DNA of 64,000 nt, taken from the NCBI GenBank assembly GCA_016716965.1, contig JADJUP010000029.1:1-64000 (forward strand), in the 5' to 3' direction. The notes beneath the pieces were generated by a model. The model worked only from the letters and a program-made list of their open reading frames with translations, made no database searches and was not told the origin of the DNA. Shown piece by piece: positions 9,742-18,493 of this stretch; position 1 is the stretch's first letter, and every line of letters starts with the position of its first letter. Both the position numbers and the translations under genes were made by a program. Source of the DNA: Sulfuritalea sp. Lineage in GTDB: Bacteria > Pseudomonadota > Gammaproteobacteria > Burkholderiales > Rhodocyclaceae.

Positions 9742-11137
9742 ATGCATCGCTTCCTGATCTCGGCGGCCCACAAGTCCTCGGGCAAAACCACCGTCAGCAT
9801 CGGCCTCGCCGCCGCGCTGAGCTCCGGCCGCCACGGCCTGCCGCCGCACTCGGTGCAGCCGTTCAAGAAGGGGCCGGACTACATCGACCCGCTGTGGCTT
9901 TCCGTCGCCGCCGGGCGTCCCTGCTACAACCTCGACTTCTTCCTTTCCCCCGACGAGGAACTCAAGGCCCAGTTCGCCCGACACGGCCACGATGCCGAGG
10001 TCTGCCTGGTCGAAGGCAACAAGGGGCTGTATGACGGGCTGGACCTGCAGGGCTCCAACAGCAACGCCGCCCTGGCGCGCCTGCTCGACCTGCCGGTGGT
10101 GCTGGTACTCGACGCGCGCGGCATGACGCGTGGCATCGCGCCGCTGATCCTCGGCTACCAGGCCTTCGATCCGAAAATCCGCATCGCCGGCGTGATCCTC
10201 AACCGCCTCGGCGGTCGCCGCCACGAAGCCAAGCTGCGCGCCGTGATCGAGCACTACACCGACGTTCCGGTGATCGGCGCGGTGCAGGAAGACCCGGTAC
10301 TGGCCCTGGTCGAGCGCCACCTCGGGCTGATGCCGGTGAACGAAACCGCCGAGGCCGAACGCCACATCGCCGCCATCGGCGAGCGCATCGCCGCCCAGGT
10401 CGACCTTCCCCGCCTGCTCGACCTCAGCCGCAGCGAGTGGGACCTGGTCCCGCCGCCGGCCATGCCGCCGAGTCGCGAACAACCGGTGCGCATCGCCGTC
10501 GCGCGCGATGCCGCCTTCGGCTTTTACTACGCCGACGACCTGGAAGCGCTGGCGGCCGCCGGCGCACAGACTGTGTACTTCAACACCCTGACCGATGCGA
10601 AGTTGCCGCCCTGCGACGGCCTGCTGATCGGCGGCGGCTTTCCCGAATGCTTCCTCGACCAACTGGAAGCCAATGCCCCGCTGCGCCAGGACATTCGCCG
10701 CGCCATCGAATCCGGGCTGCCAACCTATGCCGAATGCGGCGGACTGATGTACCTCGCGCGCAGCATCGAATGGAAGGGCAAACAGGCCGCCATGGTCGGC
10801 GCGATACCGGGCGACATCCAGATGCACCCCAAGCCCGTCGGGCGCGGCTACGTGATCCTCGACGCCAACGCCAGCCACCCCTGGCGCGACCAGGGCGCAG
10901 GTCCCGGCCAACAGCCATCGCTGCACGCCCACGAGTTCCATTATTCGAGCATCACCGACCTGCCGTCCGACACGCGATACGCCTACACGATGCGGCGCGG
11001 CCACGGCATCGACGGCAGGCATGACGGCATCCTGCTGCACCGCCTGCTCGCCTCCTACACGCACCTGCGTGCCACCAGCGGCTGCGACTGGCCGGCCAAG
11101 TTCGTCCAGCATGTCCGCAGTTGCCTCGCCACCGACC
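9742..11137 (+). CDS. dsrN: DsrN, cobyrinate a,c-diamide synthase-like amidase
   Basis: CbiA/CobB-type glutamine amidotransferase, thought to amidate sirohaem for DsrAB. N-terminal P-loop HKSSGKTTVSIGLA at residues ~10-23, and a C-terminal triad-type glutaminase domain with YAECGGLMYLA and LHAHEFHY. About 465 residues are readable before the sequence enters a poly-G tract (11138-11168). The true stop is not visible: the frame runs through the tract into dsrR and gives an artificial 601-residue fusion. Family members are about this long, so little protein is missing. Confidence 0.9.
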
Positions 11138-11168
11138 GGGGGGGGGCGGCGGGGGGGGGGGGGGGGGG
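11138..11168. other. Poly-G tract between dsrN and dsrR
   Basis: Nine G, then CGGC, then eighteen G. The tract replaces the end of dsrN and accidentally keeps frame with dsrR. A two-colour Illumina poly-G artefact or an assembly join is the likeliest explanation. Confidence 0.75.
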
Positions 11169-11208
11169 CGCCCTCCCCGCGTTGTTTCACGCTAAAGGAA
11201 CCCACCCC

Positions 11209-11547
11209 ATGTTCGCCCTGACCCCGCCCGCCGCCGAGCAGATCGTCCGCGCCGCCGCCGACCAGCCCGACCCCCAGCCCATGTTGCGCGTCGCCGCAAA
11301 ACTCGACGAGGACGACGGCGAACTGGTCTATGGCATGGGTTTTGACGAACAGCGCGAGAACGACCTGGTGGTCGACTGCGGCAGCGTCACCATCCTCATC
11401 TCGCCGCCCAGTCAGCCCCTGCTGGCGAACACCACGCTCGACTTCGCCGAGGTCCAGCCCGGCGAATTCCAGTTCATTTTCCGTGGTGGCTGCGTCAGTC
11501 CGGAACCAAAGAAGGGCTGCGGAAGTTGCGGCGGCGGTTGTTCCTGA
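11209..11547 (+). CDS. dsrR: DsrR-like A-type scaffold (IscA family)
   Basis: 112-residue IscA/HesB-type protein, placed after dsrN as in other dsr operons. Start ATG 11209 behind an AAAGGAA site. Visible features are FALTPPAAEQIV, VVDCGSVTILISPPS, LDFAEVQPGEFQF and a Cys-rich tail, GCGSCGGGCS. Allochromatium DsrR lacks the cysteines of IscA; here one cysteine at VDCG and several at the C terminus are present, so the protein might bind iron or a cluster. Confidence 0.75.
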   Translation: MFALTPPAAEQIVRAAADQPDPQPMLRVAAKLDEDDGELVYGMGFDEQRENDLVVDCGSVTILISPPSQPLLANTTLDFAEVQPGEFQFIFRGGCVSPEPKKGCGSCGGGCS

Positions 11548-11587
11548 TCAAGTCACGACGAAAAATCCTCGGCTAGCATCCTCATCC

Positions 11588-12355
11588 ATGAAACCGACAC
11601 CCGCACAACCCGGCTGGGTCTACCTGGTCGGCGCCGGCCCAGGCGATCCCGAACTGCTGACCCTCAAGGCCGCGCGCCTGATCGGCGAGGCCGACGTCCT
11701 GGTCTATGACAATCTCGTTTCCCAGGAAGTGCTGGCGCTAGCGCGGCCCGATGCGGAACTGATGTACGCGGGCAAGGAACGAGGAAACCACTCGCTGCCG
11801 CAGGAACAGATCAACGAGCTGCTGGTGCGGCTGGCGAAGACCGGCAAGCGCGTGGTGCGGCTCAAGGGCGGCGATCCCTACATCTTCGGCCGCGGCGGCG
11901 AGGAAGTCGAAACCCTGCAGGCCGACGGCGTACATTTCGAGGTCGTGCCGGGCATCACCGCGGCGGCCGGCGTCGCCACCTACGCCGGCATCCCGCTGAC
12001 CCACCGCAACCACGCCCAGGCCTGCGTCTTCGTCACCGGCCACCTCAAGGACGGCAGCATGAACCTGGACTGGCCCGGGCTCGCCCGCCGGCGCCAGACC
12101 GTGGTCATCTACATGGGCCTCTCCGGCCTCTCCTACCTCTGCGCCAAGCTCATGGAACACGGCCTGCCGGCAGACTGGCCGGCCGCCATCGTGCAGCACG
12201 GCACGCGCCCCACCCAGCGCACCGTCACCGGCACGCTGACCACCCTGCCCGAACTCGCCACCGCCGCCAACCTGCGCGCGCCGACCTTGATCATCGTCGG
12301 CGAAGTCGTGACGCTGCGCGACAAGCTGCGCTGGTTCGCCGAAGCCAGCGACTGA
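11588..12355 (+). CDS. cobA: Uroporphyrinogen-III C-methyltransferase (SUMT)
   Basis: 255-residue CysG-C/CobA-type methyltransferase that makes precorrin-2, the first step towards sirohaem for DsrAB. Motifs: YLVGAGPGDPELLTLKA near the N terminus, VVRLKGGDPYIFGRGGEE, VVPGITAAAGVATYAGIPLTH. No CysG oxidase/chelatase domain is present, so the later sirohaem steps must be encoded elsewhere. It lies last in the dsr run, 40 bp after dsrR. A decayed duplicate of its 3' end lies at 17205-17336. Confidence 0.93.
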   Translation: MKPTPAQPGWVYLVGAGPGDPELLTLKAARLIGEADVLVYDNLVSQEVLALARPDAELMYAGKERGNHSLPQEQINELLVRLAKTGKRVVRLKGGDPYIFGRGGEEVETLQADGVHFEVVPGITAAAGVATYAGIPLTHRNHAQACVFVTGHLKDGSMNLDWPGLARRRQTVVIYMGLSGLSYLCAKLMEHGLPADWPAAIVQHGTRPTQRTVTGTLTTLPELATAANLRAPTLIIVGEVVTLRDKLRWFAEASD

Positions 12356-12385
12356 AGCACGGCGCCGCCACCACGGCGCAACGCC

Positions 12386-12411
12386 AGGAGTCGGCGCCGG
12401 CGACACGGCTG
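12386..12411 (+). repeat. Dispersed repeat copy 3
   Basis: GAGTCGGCGCCGGCGACACG with flanks, in the 80-bp gap after the SUMT gene, between two convergent genes. Confidence 0.85.
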
Positions 12412-12435
12412 CGCTACGCGGCACGAGACCGACCG

Positions 12436-13221
12436 TCAGCCGGCATCACTTGCCACCAGGCGCCGGATCTCGCGCAGCTTCGCCTTGACGGCAACGGCGT
12501 GGTCACGCCCCATGCGCAGCATGATTTTTTGACCGGCCGAGCGCGCCTCCAGCGTGGGATCAGCGAATTCATGGTGCAGCATGGGCCGAACCAGCCTGAT
12601 CGGCGTCGTTGGCTCTGGCGCGGCCAAAAGGTCGTCTATCGCCACGACCAGCCGGTCATTGAAATAGCCATTGGAACTGCCCAGGTCCTCATAGGCCCGT
12701 TGGAACAACGGATAGAACTGGACATACACGGCAACCAGCTTTTCGGCATCGAGCGCGCCGACCAGTCGCACGTAAGCGGCATAGCGCGCCGAATTGCCGG
12801 TGCCGATCGAGCGCGCAGCGCCCTTGCCGACGGCCACGAATGATTTCGGCAGTCGCTTGAGCGGCATCAGCCCCGTGGGCAGTTTCTCGCGAGGAAGATT
12901 GTCCACCATGGCCACGATGCGGGAAATCAGGTCATCGCCAACAATGTAGGCCAACCACCTGTGACCAAGGGCCGCACCCAGTGCCTTCAGGAGCGGATCG
13001 TCGCTCGCGTCGGGAGCCGGCAAACTTGCAGCCGGCACACCGCGCAAGGGATGCAAAATTTTTGGCGCTGCCACTTCGGCCACTGCCGGCTTCGCTGCCC
13101 GGGGTATTTCCCGCTGTGCCGGCGGCGGCGGTGGCGGCGGCACCTCCGGTGGCACGAGGAAGTAGGCGGCCAAGCCCCCCGCCAGGAAAATCGCGAGCAC
13201 CACCCAGATGGCTTTTTTCAT
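12436..13221 (-). CDS. DUF3014 family membrane-anchored protein
   Basis: 261 residues: short cytoplasmic start, one transmembrane helix (IWVVLAIFLAGGLAAYFLV), a Pro-rich linker with seven consecutive prolines, then a globular domain resembling DUF3014 (HRWLAYIVGDDLISRIVAMVD, RYAAYVRLVGALDAEKLVAVY). I chose ATG at 13221 because AGGAG lies 8 bases upstream; the frame is open further upstream but without a good site. Function unknown. Convergent with the SUMT gene. Confidence 0.75.
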   Translation of the reverse strand: MKKAIWVVLAIFLAGGLAAYFLVPPEVPPPPPPPAQREIPRAAKPAVAEVAAPKILHPLRGVPAASLPAPDASDDPLLKALGAALGHRWLAYIVGDDLISRIVAMVDNLPREKLPTGLMPLKRLPKSFVAVGKGAARSIGTGNSARYAAYVRLVGALDAEKLVAVYVQFYPLFQRAYEDLGSSNGYFNDRLVVAIDDLLAAPEPTTPIRLVRPMLHHEFADPTLEARSAGQKIMLRMGRDHAVAVKAKLREIRRLVASDAG

Positions 13222-13584
13222 GCTTGCAACTCCTCTTGCCGGTTTTGGATTGGCTGCGCTGGCAGCCGAATGCGTTTCATCCATGAGCAAACCATAGACC
13301 ATCCAGTCCGGATTAACCAGTTGCAGAATTTCCCGCCACCGATATCGCGCACTCAATAAGGTATCGAAAATAGTTCGCCTGTCGAGACCGCCTGCAGGCG
13401 CGGCAGCGCGTCAGGCCCTGGGCTCACCTGCGGCGCCAACGCATCAACCAGATGCCCGACCAATATTTTCCAGCCATTCGACATACCCCAGCGATAGGCC
13501 GTGGCGCCGGCCGCCCTGTTGTCATCCCGGCGCAATCTGCGTACTCTCCAATTGAACCCCGATTCCCGGCTTGAAAGGAAAGCA

Positions 13585-14019
13585 ATGCAGCTCGTACTTG
13601 TCCTCGGCATCATCGTCGCCATCGGCGCCGTGGTCTTTGCCCTGCAGAACCTTGCGCCCGTCACCGTGACCCTGGCCATGTGGACCTTCGAAGGTTCGCT
13701 GGCACTGGTTCTCCTGTTTGCCCTCGGCCTCGGTGCGCTGATCGCGGGCCTGCTGTCCTCGCCGGCGGCAATCCGCAGAAACTGGACGATCGGTCGCCAG
13801 CGCAGCCGGATAGCCGAACTGGAGCGGCAGTTTGCGACGCAGGAGCAAAGCCGACGCGAGCTCGAAGCGGAACTGGCCCGTCGCGCCACCCTCGACCCAG
13901 CGCCCGCGCCCATACCCGAAAAGCCCTACGTCGGCTTGCGCGCACTGCTGTCGGCGGTGGACGCGGGACGGGATGCTCCGGCACAGCTGGCGCCTCCGCG
14001 CGACGGGGACAAATCATGA
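13585..14019 (+). CDS. LapA-domain inner-membrane protein
   Basis: 144 residues, LapA/YciS type (DUF1049): two membrane segments (LVLVLGIIVAIGAVVFALQN and ALVLLFALGLGALIAGLL) followed by a charged coiled-coil region (RSRIAELERQFATQEQSRRE) and a Pro-rich tail. Start ATG 13585 has a GAAAGGAA site. In Escherichia coli the LapA/LapB pair controls LPS synthesis, but no lapB is visible here. Confidence 0.75.
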   Translation: MQLVLVLGIIVAIGAVVFALQNLAPVTVTLAMWTFEGSLALVLLFALGLGALIAGLLSSPAAIRRNWTIGRQRSRIAELERQFATQEQSRRELEAELARRATLDPAPAPIPEKPYVGLRALLSAVDAGRDAPAQLAPPRDGDKS

Positions 14020-14065
14020 CCGGCAACGTCGATCGCCCCCATCAAGCACCCGAAGCGGCAGCCGC

Positions 14066-15277
14066 ATGAACGTTCCGCTCGCCCTGCCCTTCGAGATAGA
14101 CGCCTTCGGCCGCGTTGCCGTGCTGCTGATCGTGTCGATCGCCGGCGCCGAGATCTGCGGGCGCTGGCTGCGCCTGCCACGCCTGATCGGTTACGTGCTC
14201 GCCGGGCTGCTGCTGGGACCGGCCGTGCTGGGTTGGGTGCCGCCGAGCATCACCGGCGACCTGCGCCCGCTGCTGTTGCTGGGCCTCGGCCTGCTGCTGT
14301 TCGAGCTTGGCAGCCGGGTCGACCTGCGCTGGCTGCGCCACAATCCGATGCTGATCGTCAGCAGCCTGGTCGAAAGCGCGCTCACGTTTACCGCGACCTA
14401 TGTCTTCCTCGGCTGGTTCGACCTCAGCCTGGGGACGCGCGTTGCCGTGGCCGCAATCGCCGTATCGACCAGTCCGGCGGTAGTCATGCGCATCGTTGCC
14501 GAGAACAACGCACGCGGCCAACTGACGGAGCGCCTGGTGCTGATGACGGCGCTCAACAGCCTCTATGCCATCCTGCTGCTCAAGATCAGCGTCGGCGTGG
14601 TGCATCTCGACCGCAATGCCGGCCTGTTGCAGACGATCGGTCATCCCGTCTACATCGCCCTGGGTTCCGTTGTCCTTGGAGCCGCGGTCGCCTATGCCAT
14701 GCACCTGGCTCGATTTTCCCGCCTGAAGCGCGAAAGCGAACGCTTCGCGCTGGTCATCGCCGTCGTCCTGCTCGGTACCACGGCTGCCGACCGGCTCGGA
14801 CTTTCGGTACCGATGGCCCTGCTCTGCGGCGGCATGATGCTGCGCTCCATGTCGCAACGGCTGCACCTGTTTCCCGAGCATTTCGGCGCCGCCGGCGCCC
14901 TGCTGGTGATCATCCTGTTCACGCTGACCGGTGTCGCGCTCGATCCGCGCCATCTCGTCGCCGGCGGGCTGATGTCGATCGGCCTGCTGCTGATCCGCGG
15001 CCTGGCCAAGTATTTCGGCGCTTATGTTTCGGCGGGCTACGGCGGCCTGGTGCCCAAGAAGGCGGCCTGGCTCGGTGTGGCGCTGCTGCCGATGTCCAGC
15101 CTGGCAGTCTTGCAGGCACATGACGTCGCCCGACTCTATGCCGACTTCGGCGGCGATGTCCTCGCCATCGTGCTCGGTGCGGTATTGATCATGGAGCTGC
15201 TGGGCCCGGTGGCGACCCAGATCGCACTGCGCCGCAGCGGTGAAGCCATGCCGGGTTCCGGCGAAAGGGAGGCTTGA
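14066..15277 (+). CDS. CPA2-family cation:proton antiporter
   Basis: 403 residues, about twelve hydrophobic segments, KefB/KefC-like transport domain (LIGYVLAGLLLGPAVLGW, LLLFELGSRVDLRWLR, SVPMALLCGGMMLRS). No C-terminal TrkA-N/RCK regulatory domain, so it is not a full glutathione-gated Kef protein. Two bases separate its stop from the next ATG, which has a GGGAGG site inside this gene. The adjacent gamma-glutamyl ligase and hydrolase suggest a thiol or gamma-glutamyl connection; this is inference. Confidence 0.85.
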   Translation: MNVPLALPFEIDAFGRVAVLLIVSIAGAEICGRWLRLPRLIGYVLAGLLLGPAVLGWVPPSITGDLRPLLLLGLGLLLFELGSRVDLRWLRHNPMLIVSSLVESALTFTATYVFLGWFDLSLGTRVAVAAIAVSTSPAVVMRIVAENNARGQLTERLVLMTALNSLYAILLLKISVGVVHLDRNAGLLQTIGHPVYIALGSVVLGAAVAYAMHLARFSRLKRESERFALVIAVVLLGTTAADRLGLSVPMALLCGGMMLRSMSQRLHLFPEHFGAAGALLVIILFTLTGVALDPRHLVAGGLMSIGLLLIRGLAKYFGAYVSAGYGGLVPKKAAWLGVALLPMSSLAVLQAHDVARLYADFGGDVLAIVLGAVLIMELLGPVATQIALRRSGEAMPGSGEREA

Positions 15278-15278
15278 G

Positions 15279-16400
15279 ATGGCGCTCGAAAGCTTCAAGT
15301 CCTCGCGCCCGCTGTCGCTCGGCGTCGAACTCGAACTGCAGATCCTCGACACCCACGACTACGCGCTGACGCCGATGGCCAACGACCTGCTGTACTGGGT
15401 CGAGCGCCATCCGGGACATCCGGGCAACATCGTGCCCGAGATCACCCAGGGCATGATCGAGATCAGCACCGGCATCCATACCACGCACCAGACCCTGACC
15501 GCGGAACTGGGCGAAATCCGCGATTTCCTCTGCCGTGGCGGGCGCGAACTCAACCTCGCCCTGGCCGGCGGCGGCACGCATGCCTTCCAGCACTGGGGCG
15601 AAACGCGCATTTTCGACAAGGAACGCTTCCACCACATTTCCGACCTGTACGGCTATCTTGCCAAGCAGTTCACGATATTCGGCCAGCACATCCACATCGG
15701 CTGCCCCTCGCCCGATGAGGCGCTATTCCTGCTGCATTCGCTGTCGCGCTACATTCCGCACATGATCGCGCTATCGGGCGCCTCGCCCTATGTGCATGGG
15801 CACGACACCGGCTTTGCCTCGGCGCGGCTCAACTCGGTGTTCGCCTTTCCGCTCAGCGGTCGCGCGCCGATGGTCGCTTCCTGGGAAGAGTTCGGCGACT
15901 ACTTCGAAAAAATGACCCGCACCGGCGTGGTCAAGGGCATGAAGGATTTCTACTGGGACATCCGCCCCAAGCCGGAATTCGGCACCATCGAAATCCGCGT
16001 CTGCGACACCCCGCTGACGGTCGGCCACGCCGCCGACCTCGCGGCCTACCTGCAGGCACTGTGCCGCTACCTGATGATCGAACGGCCCATCGTCCCGGTC
16101 GAGGACGATTACCTCGTGTACACCTTCAACCGCTTCCAGGCCTGCCGCTTCGGAGCCGAAGGCGTCCTGGTCGACCCGAAAAGCGGCGAGCATCACAGCT
16201 TGCGTGACGACATCCTGCAGACACTGGGGCGCATCGAGCAGCATGCGATCGAACTTGACGGCGACGCCGCCTGTGCCCGCATCAAGGCTCGGGTCGAGCG
16301 GGGCGAGAGCGACGCCGCCTGGTGTCGGTCCCGTGTCGCGGAACTGGGCTCTGCCGCTGAACTGATGCGGGCGCAGGCGATTCGCTGGCAGGGAGCCTGA
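15279..16400 (+). CDS. GCS2-family carboxylate-amine ligase (YbdK-like)
   Basis: 373 residues of the glutamate-cysteine ligase family 2. Motifs: SLGVELELQILD at the N terminus, GGGTHAFQHW, FGQHIHIGCPS and TIEIRVCDTPLTV. Such proteins form gamma-glutamyl amide bonds; E. coli YbdK has weak glutamate-cysteine ligase activity and the true substrate is unclear. Starts two bases after the antiporter stop and is followed six bases later by a C26-type gamma-glutamyl hydrolase. Confidence 0.88.
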   Translation: MALESFKSSRPLSLGVELELQILDTHDYALTPMANDLLYWVERHPGHPGNIVPEITQGMIEISTGIHTTHQTLTAELGEIRDFLCRGGRELNLALAGGGTHAFQHWGETRIFDKERFHHISDLYGYLAKQFTIFGQHIHIGCPSPDEALFLLHSLSRYIPHMIALSGASPYVHGHDTGFASARLNSVFAFPLSGRAPMVASWEEFGDYFEKMTRTGVVKGMKDFYWDIRPKPEFGTIEIRVCDTPLTVGHAADLAAYLQALCRYLMIERPIVPVEDDYLVYTFNRFQACRFGAEGVLVDPKSGEHHSLRDDILQTLGRIEQHAIELDGDAACARIKARVERGESDAAWCRSRVAELGSAAELMRAQAIRWQGA

Positions 16401-16406
16401 ACGAAG

Positions 16407-17195
16407 GTGACGCGTTCGCTTCGCATCGGGCTTTCGCCCCGACTGATGCACCAGGTACCTGCCGAACTCGGCTTCCGCAACAAGAAGCTGCAATACCTCG
16501 AACAGTCGATCGCGCACTGGGTGATGGCCCACGGCGCGCTGGCCTTCATGCTGCCGACGCTGGTCGAGCACGGCGAGGTCGAGCGGCGGGCGATCCGCGT
16601 CAGCGACTATGTACGCGAACTCGACGGCCTCATCCTCCAGGGAGGCGCCGACGTCGCGCCAGCCTCCTACGGGCACGAAGCCCTGCGGCCGGAATGGGGC
16701 GGCGATCGCGTGCGGGACCTTTACGAGATCGAACTGTTCTGGGAATTCATGATCCAGGGCAAGCCGGTGCTCGGCATCTGCCGCGGTTGCCAACTGATCA
16801 ATGTCGCGCTCGGCGGCACCCTCTGGCAGGACCTGCCGAGCCAGACGGAAAGCGCCTGCCGCCACAACGACCCGGCCCGCTATGACCAGCTGTTGCACGC
16901 GGTCGAGTTCGCGCCAGGTGCAAGCCTGCGGGAAATCTACGGCGGGATTGATGGCGGGCAGGTGACCAGCATCCATCATCAGGCCGTGCGCGACCTGGGC
17001 AAGGACCTCGCCGTCGAAGCCCGCTCGGCCGGCGACGGCATCATCGAAGCGATCCGCTGGCGTGGCGAGGGCTTTGTGCTTGGCGTCCAGTGGCATCCCG
17101 AATTCCACGCCCCGCTCGACCCCCGGCCGTTGCCGCGCGAGCCGCTGATCGAAGCCTTCCTGAGCGCGGCGGCCGCACGCACAGCAAAAGATTGA
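16407..17195 (+). CDS. Class I glutamine amidotransferase / gamma-glutamyl hydrolase (C26)
   Basis: 262 residues, PuuD-like. Nucleophile in GICRGCQLINVALGG, catalytic His in VQWHPEFH, and GLILQGGADVAPASYG. The start is GTG 16407, six bases after the ligase stop. Likely hydrolyses gamma-glutamyl bonds; the pairing with a GCS2 ligase suggests make-and-break of the same metabolite. Confidence 0.85.
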   Translation: MTRSLRIGLSPRLMHQVPAELGFRNKKLQYLEQSIAHWVMAHGALAFMLPTLVEHGEVERRAIRVSDYVRELDGLILQGGADVAPASYGHEALRPEWGGDRVRDLYEIELFWEFMIQGKPVLGICRGCQLINVALGGTLWQDLPSQTESACRHNDPARYDQLLHAVEFAPGASLREIYGGIDGGQVTSIHHQAVRDLGKDLAVEARSAGDGIIEAIRWRGEGFVLGVQWHPEFHAPLDPRPLPREPLIEAFLSAAAARTAKD

Positions 17196-17204
17196 ACGTC
17201 GGCC

Positions 17205-17336
17205 GGCCGGAGCTCGCCCGCCACAGCCAACCGGCACGCTGACCGCCCCGCCCGATCTCGCGATGGCCGCCGACTTGCGCGTGCCGACATTGGTCATCGT
17301 CGGCAAAGCAGTAACGCTGCGCTGGTTCGGGCAGTT
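17205..17336 (+). pseudogene. Decayed duplicate of the SUMT 3' end
   Basis: Translation GTLTAPPDLAMAADLRV then PTLVIVGKAVTLRWFGQF mirrors the SUMT C terminus GTLTTLPELATAANLRA, PTLIIVGEVVTLR, LRWF encoded at ~12230-12350. A DKL triplet is lost and the upstream part is compressed to a few bases. A dispersed repeat follows directly, as one does after the intact gene. No start codon or catalytic region remains. Confidence 0.75.
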
Positions 17337-17338
17337 CC

Positions 17339-17364
17339 GAAAGTCGGCGCCGGCGATACGGTGA
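17339..17364 (+). repeat. Dispersed repeat copy 4
   Basis: AAAGTCGGCGCCGGCGATAC followed by GGTGA; lies just after the SUMT remnant. Confidence 0.85.
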
Positions 17365-17476
17365 AATATCATGCAGGCCATGGTCCGCAGCTCGCCGCCA
17401 GCCTGTCGGATGACATAAAATGGTCGTGTGCAAGTTCCGTTGCCGCCCAGCGGGCCCTGCATCCAAAAGGGGATCC

Positions 17477-18493
17477 ATGAAATACTCCGACAACGCCGAA
17501 AAGAGCGCCGAATACCTGCGACTGGCACTGGCCCTTATGGCGAAGCAGGATGCGGCCATGCATCCGATCAGCTACGCGGTCTGGTACGACTACGTCGCCG
17601 GCCGTAATGTGGCGCTGAGCGCCCGTCTCGACGGGTATTTGAAGGCCGGCAAAGCGCTCGATGAAAAAACCACCTACGACCTCTATCACGAGCATATTGC
17701 AGAGATCGACGAGGATCTGGCGCGACAGATCAGCGCCGGCTTCCAGAAAGTCATGGCCGACGTCACAGCGTCGGCCGAGCAGGCGGGTGACCGGGCAGGC
17801 CGCTTCGGCGATGCCCTGGGCAAGTGGTGCGATGAACTTGCACCCGCAGCGGCAAGCCGGAGCCCGGGCGTCAATACCATTCTCGAGCTCACCCGCGACA
17901 TGCAGGCCTCCATCGCCCTGCTGAAGGCGCGCCTCGACGACAGCAGAAGCGAGATCGAGCAACTGCGGCGCGAAGTCATCATGGCACGCACCGAAGCACG
18001 CACGGACGGCCTCACCGGGCTGACGAACCGGCGCGGCTTCGACACGGAACTGGCCGCCTGCCTGGCCGACGCCGAACCAGGCGACTGCGGCCCCAGCCTG
18101 CTGATCGCCGACATCGACCATTTCAAGCGGATCAACGACACCTACGGCCACCTGTTCGGCGACAAGGTGCTGAAGGCAGTCGCGCAGATACTCCGCGACA
18201 ACGTCAAGGGCAAGGACACCGCCGCCCGCCACGGTGGCGAAGAGTTTGCCGTGCTGCTGCCCGATACGCCGATCGAAGGTGCGCGACTGCTGGCCGACAG
18301 AATCCGCGGCATCGTCGAGCGCTGCCGCATCAAGCGCACGACCGACAACGGTGAGATCGCGAACATCACGATCTCCGTGGGCGTTGCCTGCCAGCAGCGT
18401 GGCGAGGCGCCGGCCACGTTCGTCGGCCGCGCGGATGCCGCCTTGTATGCCGCGAAATCGGGAGGGCGCAATCGTGTCGCCGTCGCCGCCTAA
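17477..18493 (+). CDS. Diguanylate cyclase (GGEEF)
   Basis: 338 residues with no membrane helix. N-terminal ~160 residues are helical and probably sensory (HPISYAVWYDYVAGRN), followed by a coiled coil and a GGDEF domain: LTGLTNRRGFD, ADIDHFKRINDTYGH, and the active-site GGEEF at residues 253-257. Predicted to make cyclic di-GMP. The 3' end contains the ribosome site (GGAGGG, 18461) and GTG start of the following hybrid kinase, so the two genes are translationally coupled. Confidence 0.93.
   Translation: MKYSDNAEKSAEYLRLALALMAKQDAAMHPISYAVWYDYVAGRNVALSARLDGYLKAGKALDEKTTYDLYHEHIAEIDEDLARQISAGFQKVMADVTASAEQAGDRAGRFGDALGKWCDELAPAAASRSPGVNTILELTRDMQASIALLKARLDDSRSEIEQLRREVIMARTEARTDGLTGLTNRRGFDTELAACLADAEPGDCGPSLLIADIDHFKRINDTYGHLFGDKVLKAVAQILRDNVKGKDTAARHGGEEFAVLLPDTPIEGARLLADRIRGIVERCRIKRTTDNGEIANITISVGVACQQRGEAPATFVGRADAALYAAKSGGRNRVAVAA

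Noticed and set aside
9742..11547. A natural DsrN-DsrR fusion protein
   Set aside because: The joining region is a poly-G tract, and dsrR has its own ribosome site and ATG at 11209.
11626..11650. GTCGGCGCCGGCCCAGGCGA at the SUMT start as a repeat copy
   Set aside because: It encodes the universally conserved VGAGPGDP of the family; coincidence of codon use is sufficient.
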